Positions 35,489-46,791 of a DNA stretch of 64,000 bases are shown here, piece after piece. How positions within the stretch are numbered: the stretch's first letter is position 1; every line of letters starts with the position of its first letter. Origin of the DNA: Callorhinus ursinus (taxonomy: Eukaryota; Chordata; Mammalia; Carnivora; Otariidae); assembly GCF_003265705.1 (NCBI RefSeq), contig NW_020312817.1, positions 31,955,820 to 32,019,819 of the forward strand, given 5' to 3'. Made by a program: the position numbers and the translations under genes. The notes beneath the pieces are model-generated. The model was given only the letters and a program-made list of their open reading frames with translations, did no database searches and had not been told where the DNA came from.

Positions 35489-35570
35489 AAATTTTTAAAA
35501 AGAAAGCAAGAAAAAGAGATTGGGGGCCAGAGGTAGGGAGGCTATTTGGAGACTACTACAGAGAGGATCA

Positions 35571-35952
35571 GGAACCAAACAAAGAGAAGACACCACTGCA
35601 GAGGCTGCCCTGGACCCCCTGGGCAGGGGTCCAATGGAGGACAAAGCAGGCTCAGGGTCCAGAGTCAGAGGGAACTGGGGGGAGGCAAAGTCTGCAAGGG
35701 AGAGGGGGTCAGTGTTCCCAGGAGGCATTGCTAAGGCTATGAAGGGCCACCTGGTAACTGCTGGACGATGCCGCTTAGGAACCAGCACAGCACAGAGCAA
35801 ACAGGTGGACAAGGCAGCCACGGAGGCAGAGGACCCCCAGCCTGAGGACCCCAGCCTTCCTGCTGTGGTAGGCTCCTAAGCCACACCCCTGCCTCTTCTC
35901 TATACACCTGCTCACCATATTAGGAAAAGAAGCAGGCAAAGGGGGAGGTTAT
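35571..35952. other. GC-rich stretch, no supported gene
   Basis: A 119-codon open frame spans 35520-35879 (+) but begins with TTG, overlaps an old repeat at its 5' end and resembles no family. Probably not coding. Confidence 0.5.
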
Positions 35953-36480
35953 CTGAGAGTTACAATATTTTTATCCAAGAGAAACTGAACATACCTATTA
36001 AATTAATTAAATAAAGGGCGCCTGGGTGGCTCAGATGGTTAAGCGTCTGCCTTCGGCTCAGGTCATGATCCCAGAGTCCTGGGATCGAGACCCACATCGG
36101 GCTCCCTGCTCCTTGGGAGCCTGCTTCTCCCTCTGCCTCTCTCTCTCTCTCATGAATAAATAAATAAAATCTTTAAAAAAATTTAATTAAATAAGGAGGC
36201 CATTAGACCAAGGTGGCCCTAATGCCACGGCAGCCTATGTAAGCAAACCATAATCTAAGCCTGTAAATTCCTCAAGGTTATGAAACTGAAACCTAAAAAC
36301 AACCAATCACAAACAGCCAACTAGACTAAACTATAACCAATGAACACTCTCCTTACATCCACCTTTTCTCTAGAAAGGTCTTACTCCTAACCACTTCCAG
36401 TTTTGTCCTGCCCATTCGAGTTGAGTTTCACTCAAATAAGCTCTTCAAATTTTTAGTCTGCCTCAGTTTATCTTTTAACA
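35953..36480 (+). mobile_element. ERV-type LTR (family unassigned) with SINE inside
   Basis: Looks like an LTR: starts near TGAGAG, has a CACTCAAATAAGCTCTT polyA-signal region and ends TTTTAACA. The left boundary is uncertain and split by the SINE at 36016-36179. No coding sequence. Confidence 0.5.
36016..36179 (+). mobile_element. can-SINE inside LTR
   Basis: Sense copy, CT-rich part shortened (catgaataaataaataaaat). Flanked by AATTAATTAAATAA-type sequence on both sides. Confidence 0.93.
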
Positions 36481-37602
36481 CGCTCAGAGAGATCATTTCA
36501 ATTATCAGCATCACCATGCTTTAAACCAAATCAGACATCCAGCTAATCACCACCACCACAACTAACAGCAACTAACAATGTAGGTGGGAGCTCTAGAGAA
36601 GCCCAGATCAATTATGGACAAAACAATAGGAAAAGCCATCTTCTCTGCAAAACAGTTGTAGAGCACAAGTTAAATTATGCACCCCTGATACAGAAGCACC
36701 AAGAAAGCAGAGTCAAACATACAAACATCGGCTGATTCTATCCCGCACTGCCCACGCATGGCCCTGAATCTAGGGGACATCAGCAATCGGGTCACCAGAG
36801 AGAACTCTCACTTAGGAAGCAGGTATGTTTTGGGGGACCCGAGCCTGGCCCAAGACTCTCTAGCTCTTTGCCCCAGTCTATGTTCATAAAATGACCTGTG
36901 ATTATTACTTAATTGTCACCAGTTCTTTAATTCTAGAGCCCGGGACTGGAAAAGGATACCCCTCCCCCCTTAAAAAGAAACAGAATGGGCTTTTATTTTA
37001 TACAGATAGGACCTAGACCCTCTGTCCAGGGCACCCGCATCATGTCAGACGAGGCACAAGTTGGGATCAACTGTGTTCTAATCAGCATGAGATACGTAGA
37101 TCCCAACAACTTCTAGAACTGTTGGCTGGGTTCTCCCTTCGGGATTTGAGTTCAACAGAAAGACGGGGAACATTCAGCAGGATGGGTAATTTCCCAGGAA
37201 GCCTCTGACCCGGCCGAGCCTCCTCGGCCCCAGTCTCCCCTGGGTCTCAGTTTTCTCAGCCGTGAGAGTAACAGTGGTTATTACCTCCCAGGCAGAGACA
37301 CGACCTAAAACGCCTAGCATGCACATGGCCTGACACACAACAGACACTGACCAGTGTTAATTCTGATTCCTTTTTCTGAGTTTCTGATTCTAACCTGAGG
37401 CAGAATCTCCAAGATCCTAAAGATTGGCCTCACCTAGGGGTCCTCTGTACGCAGTTGTAATTCTTCCTTGTCCTTAGTCAGGGGACGATTGTAACCTGTA
37501 GGCAGACTTGGGGCTCTTCTTTCATGGCATGACTGGACGTGCTTCTGGAAGGAATGGTGTTGGGGGAGTGGGAGAACGACTCAAGGAAATGCTTGCTCCA
37601 TG
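36481..37602. other. Intergenic, nothing recognised
   Basis: Start of a 6.4-kb stretch with no can-SINE. Single-copy-looking, no exon seen. Confidence 0.55.
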
Positions 37603-37765
37603 ATTCTCCAACTTCAGTGAGCATGGGAATCACTTAGGGAGTTTATTAAAAGTACAGATACCCAGGTCCCTCCCTCAGTGACTGAGAGTCACTGAGCCAC
37701 TGAGGGTCAGACCCAAGAATCTATATTTTTAATAGGGCCCCCAGAATATTCTAAGGTGCACCAAA
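37603..37765 (+). mobile_element. MER5A-type element
   Basis: tctccaacttcagtgagcat, ggaatcacttagggagttta, ccaagaatctatatttttaa in the MER5A order. Diverged. Confidence 0.65.
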
Positions 37766-37828
37766 GTTTCCTCCTCCTTGACCTGGTTACTCCCTGAAGA
37801 CAGAGTGCATGGTAGGGCCCAGTTGGGG

Positions 37829-38597
37829 GCTGTAGGATAATAAAAAATATTTGGTCTTTGTCTCTGCTTCCTGGCACAGAGCTCTCTTGAGTGATAAGAG
37901 TGTCTTAAGTGATGATTATTTTATGCTAAAGAGACAAACGTGGGGGTGTGGTAGGGGGCTAGATAGCTTCAGTTTGAAACCTGGTCACAAGAAAAACCAA
38001 CCAAGTAATTAGAGGGTTAGAATTTTCAGGCTCACCCCTTGACCTCCAGGGAGGGGAGAATGGAGTTCAATCACCAATGGCCAGAGATTTAATCAACCAT
38101 GCCAACCATTGAATTTAACCAACCATTTAGATTAATCGACCTAATGAAACCTTGATAAAAATCCTAAAGGACAGGTTGGTGAACACATTCATGCAGAACA
38201 TGGAAGCTCCACGCCAATCCCCAGTCCCCACCCCAAACCCCCATAATTGGTCCTATGCGTCTTCTCCACTTGGCTGTTCCTGAAGTACAACCTTTAGAAT
38301 GAATTGGTCAACCTAAGTAAAGTGTTTTCCTGAGTTCTGTGAGTCATTCTAGCAAATTATCAAATCTGAAGGGAGCTCATGGGAACTTCCAAATTTGTAG
38401 TCAGGCGGGAAGAAGTCTCGGTAGGCTGCGTACCCCATTCACAACTGATGTGTGATGTGGAGCCAGTCCTCCGGGACTGAGCCCTTTAACTCATAGAGCC
38501 CAAACTCTAGGTGAATAGTGTCAGAATTGAATTGAATTGTTGGGCACCCAATTAGTGTCATAGAATTGGTTGGTGTCTGTAAAAACATGACACATTT
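37829..38597 (+). mobile_element. ERVL-like solo LTR (old) with start of primer site
   Basis: Ancient endogenous-retrovirus LTR. Recognisable parts in order: caatcaccaatggccagaga, cctaatgaaaccttgataaa, catggaagctccacgccaat, tgagttctgtgagtcattct, aattgaattgaattgttggg. It ends near cacatt, followed by TGGTATCAG, close to the tRNA-Leu primer site (TGGTGTCAG) of ERVL. No gag, pol or env reading frame is seen. The 5' end is uncertain. Confidence 0.65.
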
Positions 38598-40855
38598 GGT
38601 ATCAGAAAAAAACCACACAGGGGCCCTGTCGTATTTCATCTCCTTTTGACTTCACCTGGGCCCTTGTACAACTGCACTTCTTTATAGAATGTGGTTAAGC
38701 CCAGAAGAAATGGCCAATTCTGTTGCAATTCTTTGACCTAAATTCAGTGTTAGCCTTTTGAAGAGGAGCAGAAGTGGGGCTTAAATTTTCCCTGTTCAAA
38801 CCTACCCAAAGGAGGGCAGAATTTGCCTATGTGCCTCTGACCTGCTGATTATAATCCACACCATAGCCAGTGGACAATCTTCAACAGGCCAGGGAGGCAA
38901 GGGCCCACTCTGGAATAGGGCACAAGTCCATTTTCTGGAATCTGGGTTCACTGACCACCTTGACTCTGGCTAGACACCACTTGACCTGCCTCTTGACCTT
39001 TTGACCTGCCAGACCCCTTCCATCTAGCTAGATCCTTTGCCCTAGCTCCTCTTGGCTATTTATCAGTAGTCAAGCCTTTCCTCGTGCCCCAAAATTGCTA
39101 CAATAAACTCACTCAGCCATTTCCACCAGAACGTGCCCCCAAGAGTCCAGGTGAAGGCTTTGCTGATAAGCTTTCCTATACTGGATTCATTCCTGAGGTC
39201 TCAGCTGCACTGCTGTCCCAGCGTTTATTAGGATGCTATACCTTCCCTTCCTTGCCTTCTCCTCTCTTTCCTCCTGGAGAAGCCAAACTGTTTTATTAGT
39301 GAATGCCACCCATCTTAGTATACCACCTGAAACCACGCAAAGGGCCCTCATTCTTCATCTTTTTAAAAATATGTGGTGATTTTTGACAGAGACTTCTTCT
39401 ACGAAGACCCTGTTAGGACAAAGTAACCTGGTCAATGATTGTCTTGCCCACCTGCAGGGAGGGAGACACGGTCAATTTGGTAAAAGGTGGCACAAAATCA
39501 AGGGACATGACAGAGGCCCTATGCGCTGAAGTCCAGGTGGAATGAACAAGCTAAGTGCTTCTACTTAGAGTGGAGGCTCAAGTCTCCCATGAAAGAGAAG
39601 CTCCCCAGGAACTAGAGGGCTATACCGCAGAGCCACCATTAATGAGGGGAAAGTACCTGCCAGCTTCAAGGTCATCCCCAAAGATCTCAGCTGGGCCCTC
39701 CTTAGGATAGTGCCCCAGGCAGCTCCCAGTCACTTGGCACCAGGACATTCTTCCTGTGACAACACTGACTCCTTAAAACCCTCCCTCCAACTCTGGCTCA
39801 GTGTCCTCTTCCAAGATACAAACAGCGCATGCACTGTGGGTGATTGACTTGGGGTTCTAGATATCCTTCAGGGAAGCCAGTTCTGGGAGGGCTGGGGGGA
39901 AATCCCGTGTGGCTTGAGCTCTTCCTCCGTTTAAAAACACATCACTATCAGACTGGATCGCACCCTGTACCACCCACCCCCTGGACATTATGAACCTCTC
40001 CAACTAGAGCTGTTGCAGACCTTGTCACTTTGATCCTTGCAATTTCTAGCTCCACACTCACAAAGGCACCATCTTCTGGACTAAAATCTCTGTCTTCTTC
40101 TAGATCCCCTGAAATGCTCTGATCCCTTTGTGTTCTCACCTTGGGCAGTGCCTGAAGTGTACCTGATACCCGTACTACCATCCCCAATGTGTGCTCATAG
40201 CTATCCGGCTAGTATACACCCAAACCAGGCTCAAATTTTCATTATGTGCAAAGAATGGGAGGGACAAGGTGGCTGTTAGCAACCCTCCAAGGTTCCTGGA
40301 AAGTATTTATTGAAATACTGTAAACTTTTAGTAAAGAATGTGGCAGACTGCTCCAATATCATCTTCCTTATACTACATGAACAGAACCCAGAGAAAACAA
40401 GATTTCCCAACCTACCCTGAAGTTTGATATGATTATGTGAATAAGTTACGGAACTTTCAGGGTGTATCCTCAAAGGGAGGGGGCCTGCCCTTTCTCCAAC
40501 GTTCCCCCTCCACACCTCCTCCCCTCCATCCTCTGCTCTAAATGTGGACACAGTGGCATACGTCCTTGGCTAAGTGGACTTCAGATCACACCGTTCAGAT
40601 AGTGAAGCAACAAGTTAGAGGGAACTTATGTATCAGGTGACCCACATGGAGCAGAACTGCCGTACTCACCTGGACCACTGGCTGAGAGAACCAATCCACC
40701 AAGGCCCTGAGCATCCCTGGACATCCTTTTTGGTTATGCTAAGAATGCAAAGCCCTGACTACTCTTTAGGCAACCATTTCTCGGGGTTGAGTTCACAGTG
40801 AATAGATTCAGCTTCTCCCAGACAAAGAGTAGGCTTGCTTACCACTCACTATAAA
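38598..40855. other. Intergenic, unassigned; possible ERVL interior
   Basis: Follows the ERVL-like LTR and primer-site remnant. It may be decayed ERVL internal sequence, but I see no recognisable retroviral reading frame. Contains a TGACCT cluster at 38982-39007. Confidence 0.35.
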
Positions 40856-41134
40856 AGTGGTAATTCCAGGTGTAATGCAAACCCACTATACATATCGTGT
40901 CTACCTTGGTTCTTCCGTGTTGCCTCCATGGGTCGTGGGGGGCATAAGAAACCAGCACCAGCAGGATGCATGTGCTTCTTGCTATGCAGTGAGCAATGAA
41001 ATCCTTTGTCTTGGACCCAGAAATCTGTCTTCAGTCAGCATCCATGAAACAGTAATTTATTAACTTGCAAATAGGGTAAAATCTCAGATCCTGACATACC
41101 TACCTCTAGACTGTTTTTAGGGAAAAAGAGAACA

Positions 41135-41215
41135 ACTTGTATCTCTCTTGAGCCACTGTTATTTTAGATCTCTGTAATAGGCAGCCAAATCTAATTCTTT
41201 CTAATCAAAGAGTAA
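41135..41215 (+). mobile_element. Ancient repeat 3' end, unassigned
   Basis: gagccactgttattttagat then ggcagccaaatctaattctt, the usual 3' end of an old repeat family (see 4125-4270). Confidence 0.4.
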
Positions 41216-42640
41216 CTTTTCAAAGCTCTAATTTGGCAAAAAAGAAAAAAGGAAAAAAAAACATGCTTGTTATATCTTGTTAGAAATTTATCTTTCAAGC
41301 TGAGCCAAATGTGATCCATTCAAAAGCAAGAAATTATGAAAGTAAGAAGTGTGTGCCACTTGGGACCTCTTGAACAGTGTCCTAGAGAAATCAAGATCAC
41401 ACTATGACTGGTGAGCAGCTGTTGCAGGCATTGAATCGAAGGTTACTTAACCAGGCTGGCAAAATCACAAGAGCAAATTCTCCACACTGATGTGAGTCAG
41501 ATAAGCTTTAATTGTTTTAAATGCTTGAGTGTTACTTTCTGCCAAGACTTAATATTCAGCCATGCTTTTTGATATAGGATTCCCTATTATGAGGAAGGGA
41601 ATCCAGATGAACACAGGTCTGCCTTATCTCAGACAAGGCGGGGGTGAATGTGCTTCAGGTGAGGCTGAATCTGAGCTAACGTTCTTTCTAGAATGTTGGC
41701 AGCTCTTGTCCTTTGAAAAACAGCAGGGTAATTGAAGATGTTGAGAAAGGTTCAAGCAAGTTTGCGTCACTACCACATTAGTCAGGAGACCGGAGCCGAC
41801 AAAGATAAAAGAAGAATAGAAGTGAGGATGTGGCAGTCCCAGCTACACAGCCACTGACAGAATGTTGACGGCTCTTTGTGAGGCACAGGTATTTTGATGT
41901 GTCAAATATTCTAAGTGCATGAACTCTCTCTGCCAGAATTCCCTGTGCACCTGTTGAACAATTCTCTAACGAAATTACCCCATGACTCTTTTTGGTGGGC
42001 GAATGTTGTTTTCGCCTGTTCAGCATCCATTCTCACTTTGGGACTAGCATCTAGATTTTCCCTTGGAGAATCACCCCTTCCCGCTCCCCAGTCCACATTT
42101 CTGGCTGAGCCTGACCCAGCCCTACCAAGCACCAGGTAATTGGTGCAGAAGGGCACAAGACCTGGTGAGATTCAACACTGGGACTTTTGTTGATACTATT
42201 TGGGAATGTGAGGCTTGCTGTGTCCTGAGATTGCTACTGTAGGGATAATATAAGCCTGGAGATGCTAGGAATCATAGGTAGAAAAAAACAGTCTGAAAAT
42301 AGGGCCAACACAGTGGAGAACAGAACAAGAGGAGAGAGGAACCGAGTTCTATTGACATAGTTTTAGCCTAGATCCAGCCACGCCTGCAGGGAGATTCATC
42401 CATTAGATAACATTTTCACGATGTGATCTAATAATTTCCCTTTTTTGCCTAAGCCAAGTTTGAGCTGGTTTATGACTTGTGGAATTAAAAGAGTTCTGAC
42501 TCTTGAAACTTTATTGCTGTCACAAAGGACAACCAGAAGTGTTTATCCAGTCTATATAAAACCAAAGAATGTGCTCAGGCCTGTTGTGGCTTTAGAATTT
42601 CTGTAAGTAGGTGCCACAATCAAGTAAAAGGAAATAGATG
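41216..42640. other. Intergenic, nothing recognised
   Basis: Single-copy-looking. A short hairpin (9-bp stem) is at 41577-41604. No exon seen. Confidence 0.55.
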
Positions 42641-42834
42641 AGGGTGCCTGGGTGGCTCAGTCATTAAGCATCTGCCTTCAGCTCAGGTCATGGTCCCAGG
42701 GTCCTGGGATCAAGCCCCGCATCGGTCTCCCTGTTCAGCAGGAAGCCTGCCTCTCCCTCTTACCCCTCCCCCCTGCTTGTGTTCCCTCTCTCTCTGTGTC
42801 TCTGTCAAATAAATAAATAAAATCTTTAAAAAAG
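42641..42834 (+). mobile_element. can-SINE
   Basis: Sense copy (ggtgcctgggtggctcagtc) with tail then a G7 run. First SINE after a 6.4-kb stretch (36180-42640) without any. Confidence 0.94.
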
Positions 42835-43479
42835 GGGGGGAATGGGTGAGGGACTTGTTTTGAAGCAGCTTTACCTGAAATTGATTAACCATCTATTATT
42901 CATATCAAAAAATGAGGAGGAAAAAAAGACATCCCCCCAAACCACTCCCTTGGCGACACCATTCACTCAGACTAAGGAAAGATCAATCAATGGGGTTTCC
43001 AGAGCACTATGAGGGTCTAATACATATCTGACTATCATTGCTTACCTGAGGCTGAAGGATGTAATGGAAAGTGCTCTGGATTAAAATCCTAGTACTACAA
43101 AGCCCCCGAGCTAAGTGACCCTGGACTAATGGCTTAAATTCAGGGAGATCTAGCTTATTTTGCAGAGATAGGAGCATGTAACCACTTCCTTATATGCTGC
43201 CTGGAATTGTGGTCAACTGAGGACCTGGATGCCAAACCACTTTACAAATTCTAGTACATTACACCAATGTAAAATGTTCATCTCCTAATTTTTATAGCAA
43301 TTACAAGTTTAAAAAATTAGTTTCTGGGATTAGGTTACATTGGGCTCAAGACGGCTTTGCATTCACTTACTGTAGGTAAAGAAGGGTCCAAGGAGAAGAG
43401 CTAGTCCTTGGCACCTGCATACTCTGGAAATGAGGCACTCATCACCTCCAGACCTACTATATTGTCATTTGTTTGTTTA
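42835..43479. other. Intergenic, nothing recognised
   Basis: No gene or clear repeat. 44167-45242 is likewise plain. Confidence 0.55.
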
Positions 43480-43604
43480 TTTATTATTATGTCTTCTGCC
43501 AAGAAAATGGAAGCTCCACAAGAGTGAGAACTTTCACTGCTGTATCCCAGTAACTAAAACAGATTAGTGGATCGCTAAAAAATATTTGTTGAATGAATGT
43601 TTCA
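43480..43604 (+). mobile_element. L2 LINE 3' end
   Basis: tggaagctccacaagagtga through aatatttgttgaatgaatg is the typical L2 3' end. Confidence 0.65.
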
Positions 43605-44060
43605 ATGCTGGAAAGGATGTGAAGCATCTCTCATACACAGCTGGTAGAACTTGCAATTGATAAAACCACTTTGGAGGACAACTTGTCAATATCTAATAAA
43701 GTCAAATTGCACATGTCATGGGCTATTGCTGGGTATATTACATGCCTTGGAATATACCCTAGATGATCTCTTGCATACGGGCATAAGAATATTTATAGCA
43801 GTATTATGTGTAAGAATAAAAATTTGGAATCAACCTAAAGTCTGTCAATTTAAAAATAGATAAAGTAATTTTGGTATATATCCATGTAATGCAATATGAC
43901 ATAACAGGAAAATAAATGCACTAGGGACTCCACAGGTGCTCGGGCATAAATTTCATAATTATAACGTTAAGGAAGAAAAAAACAGTGCAGAAGGATGCAG
44001 AAATATCATTTATATCAAATACTTAACCTTGCAAAATAAGCTAGATCTCCCTGAATATAC
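43605..44060 (+). mobile_element. Old L1/HAL1-type fragment
   Basis: Order of segments is that of an old LINE 3' region: aaccactttggaggacaact, ttgctgggtatattacatgc, tttatagcagtattatgtgt, tggaatcaacctaaagtctg. Diverged, no ORF. Confidence 0.6.
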
Positions 44061-44061
44061 A

Positions 44062-44166
44062 TATTTTTTTTTTTAAAGTAGGCTCCACACCCAACATGGG
44101 GCTTGAACTCATGACCCTAAGATCAAGAGCCACATGCTCTACCGACTGAGCTGGCCAGGTGCCCCA
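44062..44166 (-). mobile_element. Short-form can-SINE
   Basis: Reverse: T-tract, cacccaacatggggcttgaa, gactgagctggccaggtgcc. Confidence 0.9.
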
Positions 44167-45242
44167 AATGCACAAATATTCCTTTAAACTATCACTGTGG
44201 AACTAGGAAAATAGGATATTTTGGTAAGAAAAGTCAAGATTTGTGCCTGTAAGCTGACCTAACACAAGGTAGTCCTATTTAGGACACCATGTTAAGCCCT
44301 TAAAAGTGAAAGGAAAATGAACTGAAGACATGTAGTCCTTACACCTTAGAGAGACATCACAGTATGTTTCATTTTCTACCAAGCCTAGCTACAATACTTC
44401 CCCTAGTGACACTTGGCTTTGGCTATTCAAATGCATTTATCTCTTTCTGTGACAACAACATGAGCTTGGCAGAACATTGAGAACTGTAGGCTGAGAAAAG
44501 AAAATGCAGTCTTCCTGCCCACAGAAGAGATTCTGAGACATCCGTGCTAACACAGCATTGCCGAAAGGGCTTGTATATGAATCAGCCACAAATGTTAAGT
44601 GGGCTGATGAGGATTGCAGAGTTCATGAGAATTTCTGGTGAAGCGGCATGTAACAGTGCTATCGGTCATCGTGTGAGTGTGGTGCAATCTGTAATTTCAC
44701 TTGTTTGGGTCTTTTTGTTATTATGTGTTAACGCTTCACTAAGGCCTGTTGCAAGTTCTCTTTTTCCTTTGCTCTCACAATCCCACTGCTTCATGAATGA
44801 GAATTCAGGCTTGTGGCAAGAATGCTAAATATTCCTTCAAACTACAGACAGGAAGGGCTGAGAGACAGTTCTGTTGTATTAGCGTCTGATTCCAGGAACA
44901 CGATTCCAATTCTCCTCATTTCCCAACCATAGATGCGTTTTGGCGCTTACCACAGTCTAGTTGAATCCCCTCCGTGGTACCTAGGAACCAAACCAAAAGC
45001 AGTGTCAAGCAAAGAGGAGTATGAAGGCAGTCAATAAAACAGGTCCTCCGGCTTCCAGCATCCTCCCCCTACCTAGGCCCAGTACTGTCTAGGGTTGACA
45101 CATTTAGCAAAGAAATACACAGGCTCCTATATTTTACTTGACAATCCTGTTAAGGCCTTTAGGAGCTCTATCTTAGTCTTATGGCATCACAGTCTATTTT
45201 GGGGGAAAAAAAAATCTGAGATTAGTCATCAGACTATTGAGC

Positions 45243-45640
45243 AGCCTTTCTCAAAGTCTGGTCCCAGGTAATCCGCATTAGAATAACCTAGGACACCTGT
45301 GAAAGGGGCAGATTCCTGAGTCTTGCCCTTTACTCCCAGAATCAGAAATTCCAGGGATGAGCCTGGAAATACACATTCTTTTTTTTTTTAAGATTTTATT
45401 TATTTATTTGAGAGAGAGAATGAGAGAGAGAGAGAGAGAGCATGAGAGGGGGGAGGGTCAGAGGGAGAAGCAGACTCCCCGCCGAGCAGGTAGTCCGATG
45501 CGGGACTCGATCCCGGGACTCCAGGATCATGACCTGAGCCGAAGGCAGTCGCTCAACCAACTGAGCCACCCAGGTGCCCTGGAAATACACATTCTTGAAA
45601 AACAGTGTCTCAGATAACTCAGAGGTACTCTAAAGTATGA
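45243..45640 (-). mobile_element. MER5-type element split by a SINE
   Basis: tctcaaagtctggtcccagg through agaatcagaaattccaggga and gtgtctcagataactcag follows the MER5 pattern. The SINE at 45381-45579 interrupts it with a clean TSD. Confidence 0.5.
45381..45579 (-). mobile_element. can-SINE, GACCCTC subtype
   Basis: Reverse copy. Exact 17-bp TSD TGGAAATACACATTCTT at 45364-45380 and 45580-45596. Confidence 0.96.
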
Positions 45641-45785
45641 CAGTTATTTAATGATCTGCTTGTCTTTTCCTCTCCCGTCAGTACATACTTAAGGCCTTTT
45701 TCTGCTTGTAGAAAAGAGATAATAAAAGTACAGTATGTGACATTTAAGGGGACCTTAATAAATATTCCCTTAATCGCCTTTTTAA

Positions 45786-45957
45786 AAAAAAAATTATTTA
45801 TCTGAGAGAGAGCGAGCAAATGAGCACATGAATAGGAGGAGGGGCAAAGGGCTCTTTCCTCTTCAAGCAAGCCCACTCCCTTGTTGAGTGGGGAGCCTGG
45901 GGCTTGATCCCACTAACTGAATCATGACCTTAACCCACTGGGCCACCCAGGCACCGC
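45786..45957 (-). mobile_element. can-SINE, old
   Basis: Diverged reverse copy ending gggccacccaggcaccg. TSD TCCCTTAATC..CTT on both sides. Confidence 0.88.
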
Positions 45958-45976
45958 TCCCTTAATCCCTTCTTAA

Positions 45977-46488
45977 AGGAATTTTGGACTTCAGGAACAA
46001 GACAGGGTAGAACCTCAAGGCCAGCCCCCAGACCCCTGAGAAAAAGAAAGTCAGAGGCAGTCTCTGACCACCTCCAGGTAACTAAGCCCTAGTTCATCTA
46101 CACTTGACCCTGTCCAGGCTGCTACTCCAGACCCACCGCCAGGAAAGCCCATGGGCAGAGCTTCCAGCACAAACATGTCCAGAGCTTCACTGTGAGGGAC
46201 AAACAGAAGGAATCTTCAGTCAATGTTCAGAGTCACCTGCACTTATCTGCCCCTTCTCTAAATTACCTCTGCACTTCCTTCTCCTCTGGATCAAAGAGTT
46301 AATTTAAAACCAGAATTCCGCCCCACCCCCACCATTCGTCTGCCTCTAATTCTGCTCTCTGCATTTTCCAGAATTTCATCTGAAACCCTGCCACCAACAT
46401 TAATGAACAGCTAGCTCACTGCCTGTTTGAGAACCGCGTGCCAGAGAAGGGGGTAGAATCCTGCAGATTCAGTCCTTGGGTTTAGAAA
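45977..46488. other. GALM distal upstream region
   Basis: Single-copy sequence between the last upstream SINE and the ZNF143-like motifs. No exon recognised; may hold further promoter elements. Confidence 0.5.
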
Positions 46489-46510
46489 GACTACAGGCCC
46501 CAAAATGCAA
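46489..46510 (+). promoter_or_regulatory. ZNF143/Staf-like motif 1
   Basis: Reads ACTACAGGCCCCAAAATGCA, close to the known ZNF143 (Staf) long motif ACTACAATTCCCAGAATGCA. It lies about 280 bp before the GALM ATG and in the same orientation as motif 2. ZNF143 sites are typical of CpG-island promoters. Function is inferred from motif match only. Confidence 0.6.
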
Positions 46511-46524
46511 TTTCACCTTCCAAA

Positions 46525-46550
46525 GACTACCACTCCCAACATGCAATGCA
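46525..46550 (+). promoter_or_regulatory. ZNF143/Staf-like motif 2
   Basis: Reads ACTACCACTCCCAACATGCA, again a strong match to the ZNF143 long motif. It starts 36 bp after motif 1 on the same strand, so the two are a tandem pair about 3.5 helical turns apart, upstream of GALM. Confidence 0.65.
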
Positions 46551-46659
46551 GCCAGAGTTAGCAAAGGAAAAGCCTGTCTGAAGTTTTGCCTTCCTGTCAC
46601 CCTCAGGCCAAGGAAAGATTTAGGAAGTCGCCAGAGGATATTTTTTGCAGGAGCGGTCA

Positions 46660-46791
46660 CTCTAAATCTAGGCGAGGAAGGGGAGGAGTCTGAGCCGGGT
46701 CCCGCCTCTTCTCCAGTAAACTTCTCCCGCTCCAGCTTTGGAGGCTGGAGTTCCTAGGGCAGGGAGCAGTAGCACGCCCCCGGCTTTCCCC
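46660..46791 (+). promoter_or_regulatory. GALM: GALM proximal promoter / 5'UTR, GC-rich
   Basis: GC-rich sequence with several CpGs and GAGGAGG/CCCGCC-type Sp1-like boxes directly before the GALM ATG. No TATA box is seen. CpG-rich sequence continues through exon 1 to about 47150, so this is probably one small CpG island. The exact start site and 5'UTR limits are inferred, not seen. Confidence 0.55.

Larger units (their letters stand above)
34540..35570 (+). mobile_element. Ancient interspersed repeat carrying three SINEs
   Basis: Order of segments (gcatttgagctaggccctaa, gaggcacgaaagagcatgat, aactttatcctacagaaaat, gggagtgacatgatcatatg, gaggctatttggagactact) matches a common old mammalian repeat whose name I cannot give with certainty. 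SINEs at 34593, 34962 and 35281 interrupt it. Confidence 0.5.

Noticed and set aside
35520..35879. 119-codon GC-rich open frame, + strand
   Set aside because: Begins with TTG, first ATG is internal, the 5' part overlaps an old repeat, and there is no family resemblance or splice context.
40857..41063. 68-codon frame
   Set aside because: No domain or splice context; the sequence looks like old repeat or intergenic DNA.
41577..41604. GGATTCCCT/AGGGAATCC hairpin as a microRNA
   Set aside because: A 9-bp stem with a 10-nt loop is too short for a pre-miRNA and flanks do not extend the pairing.
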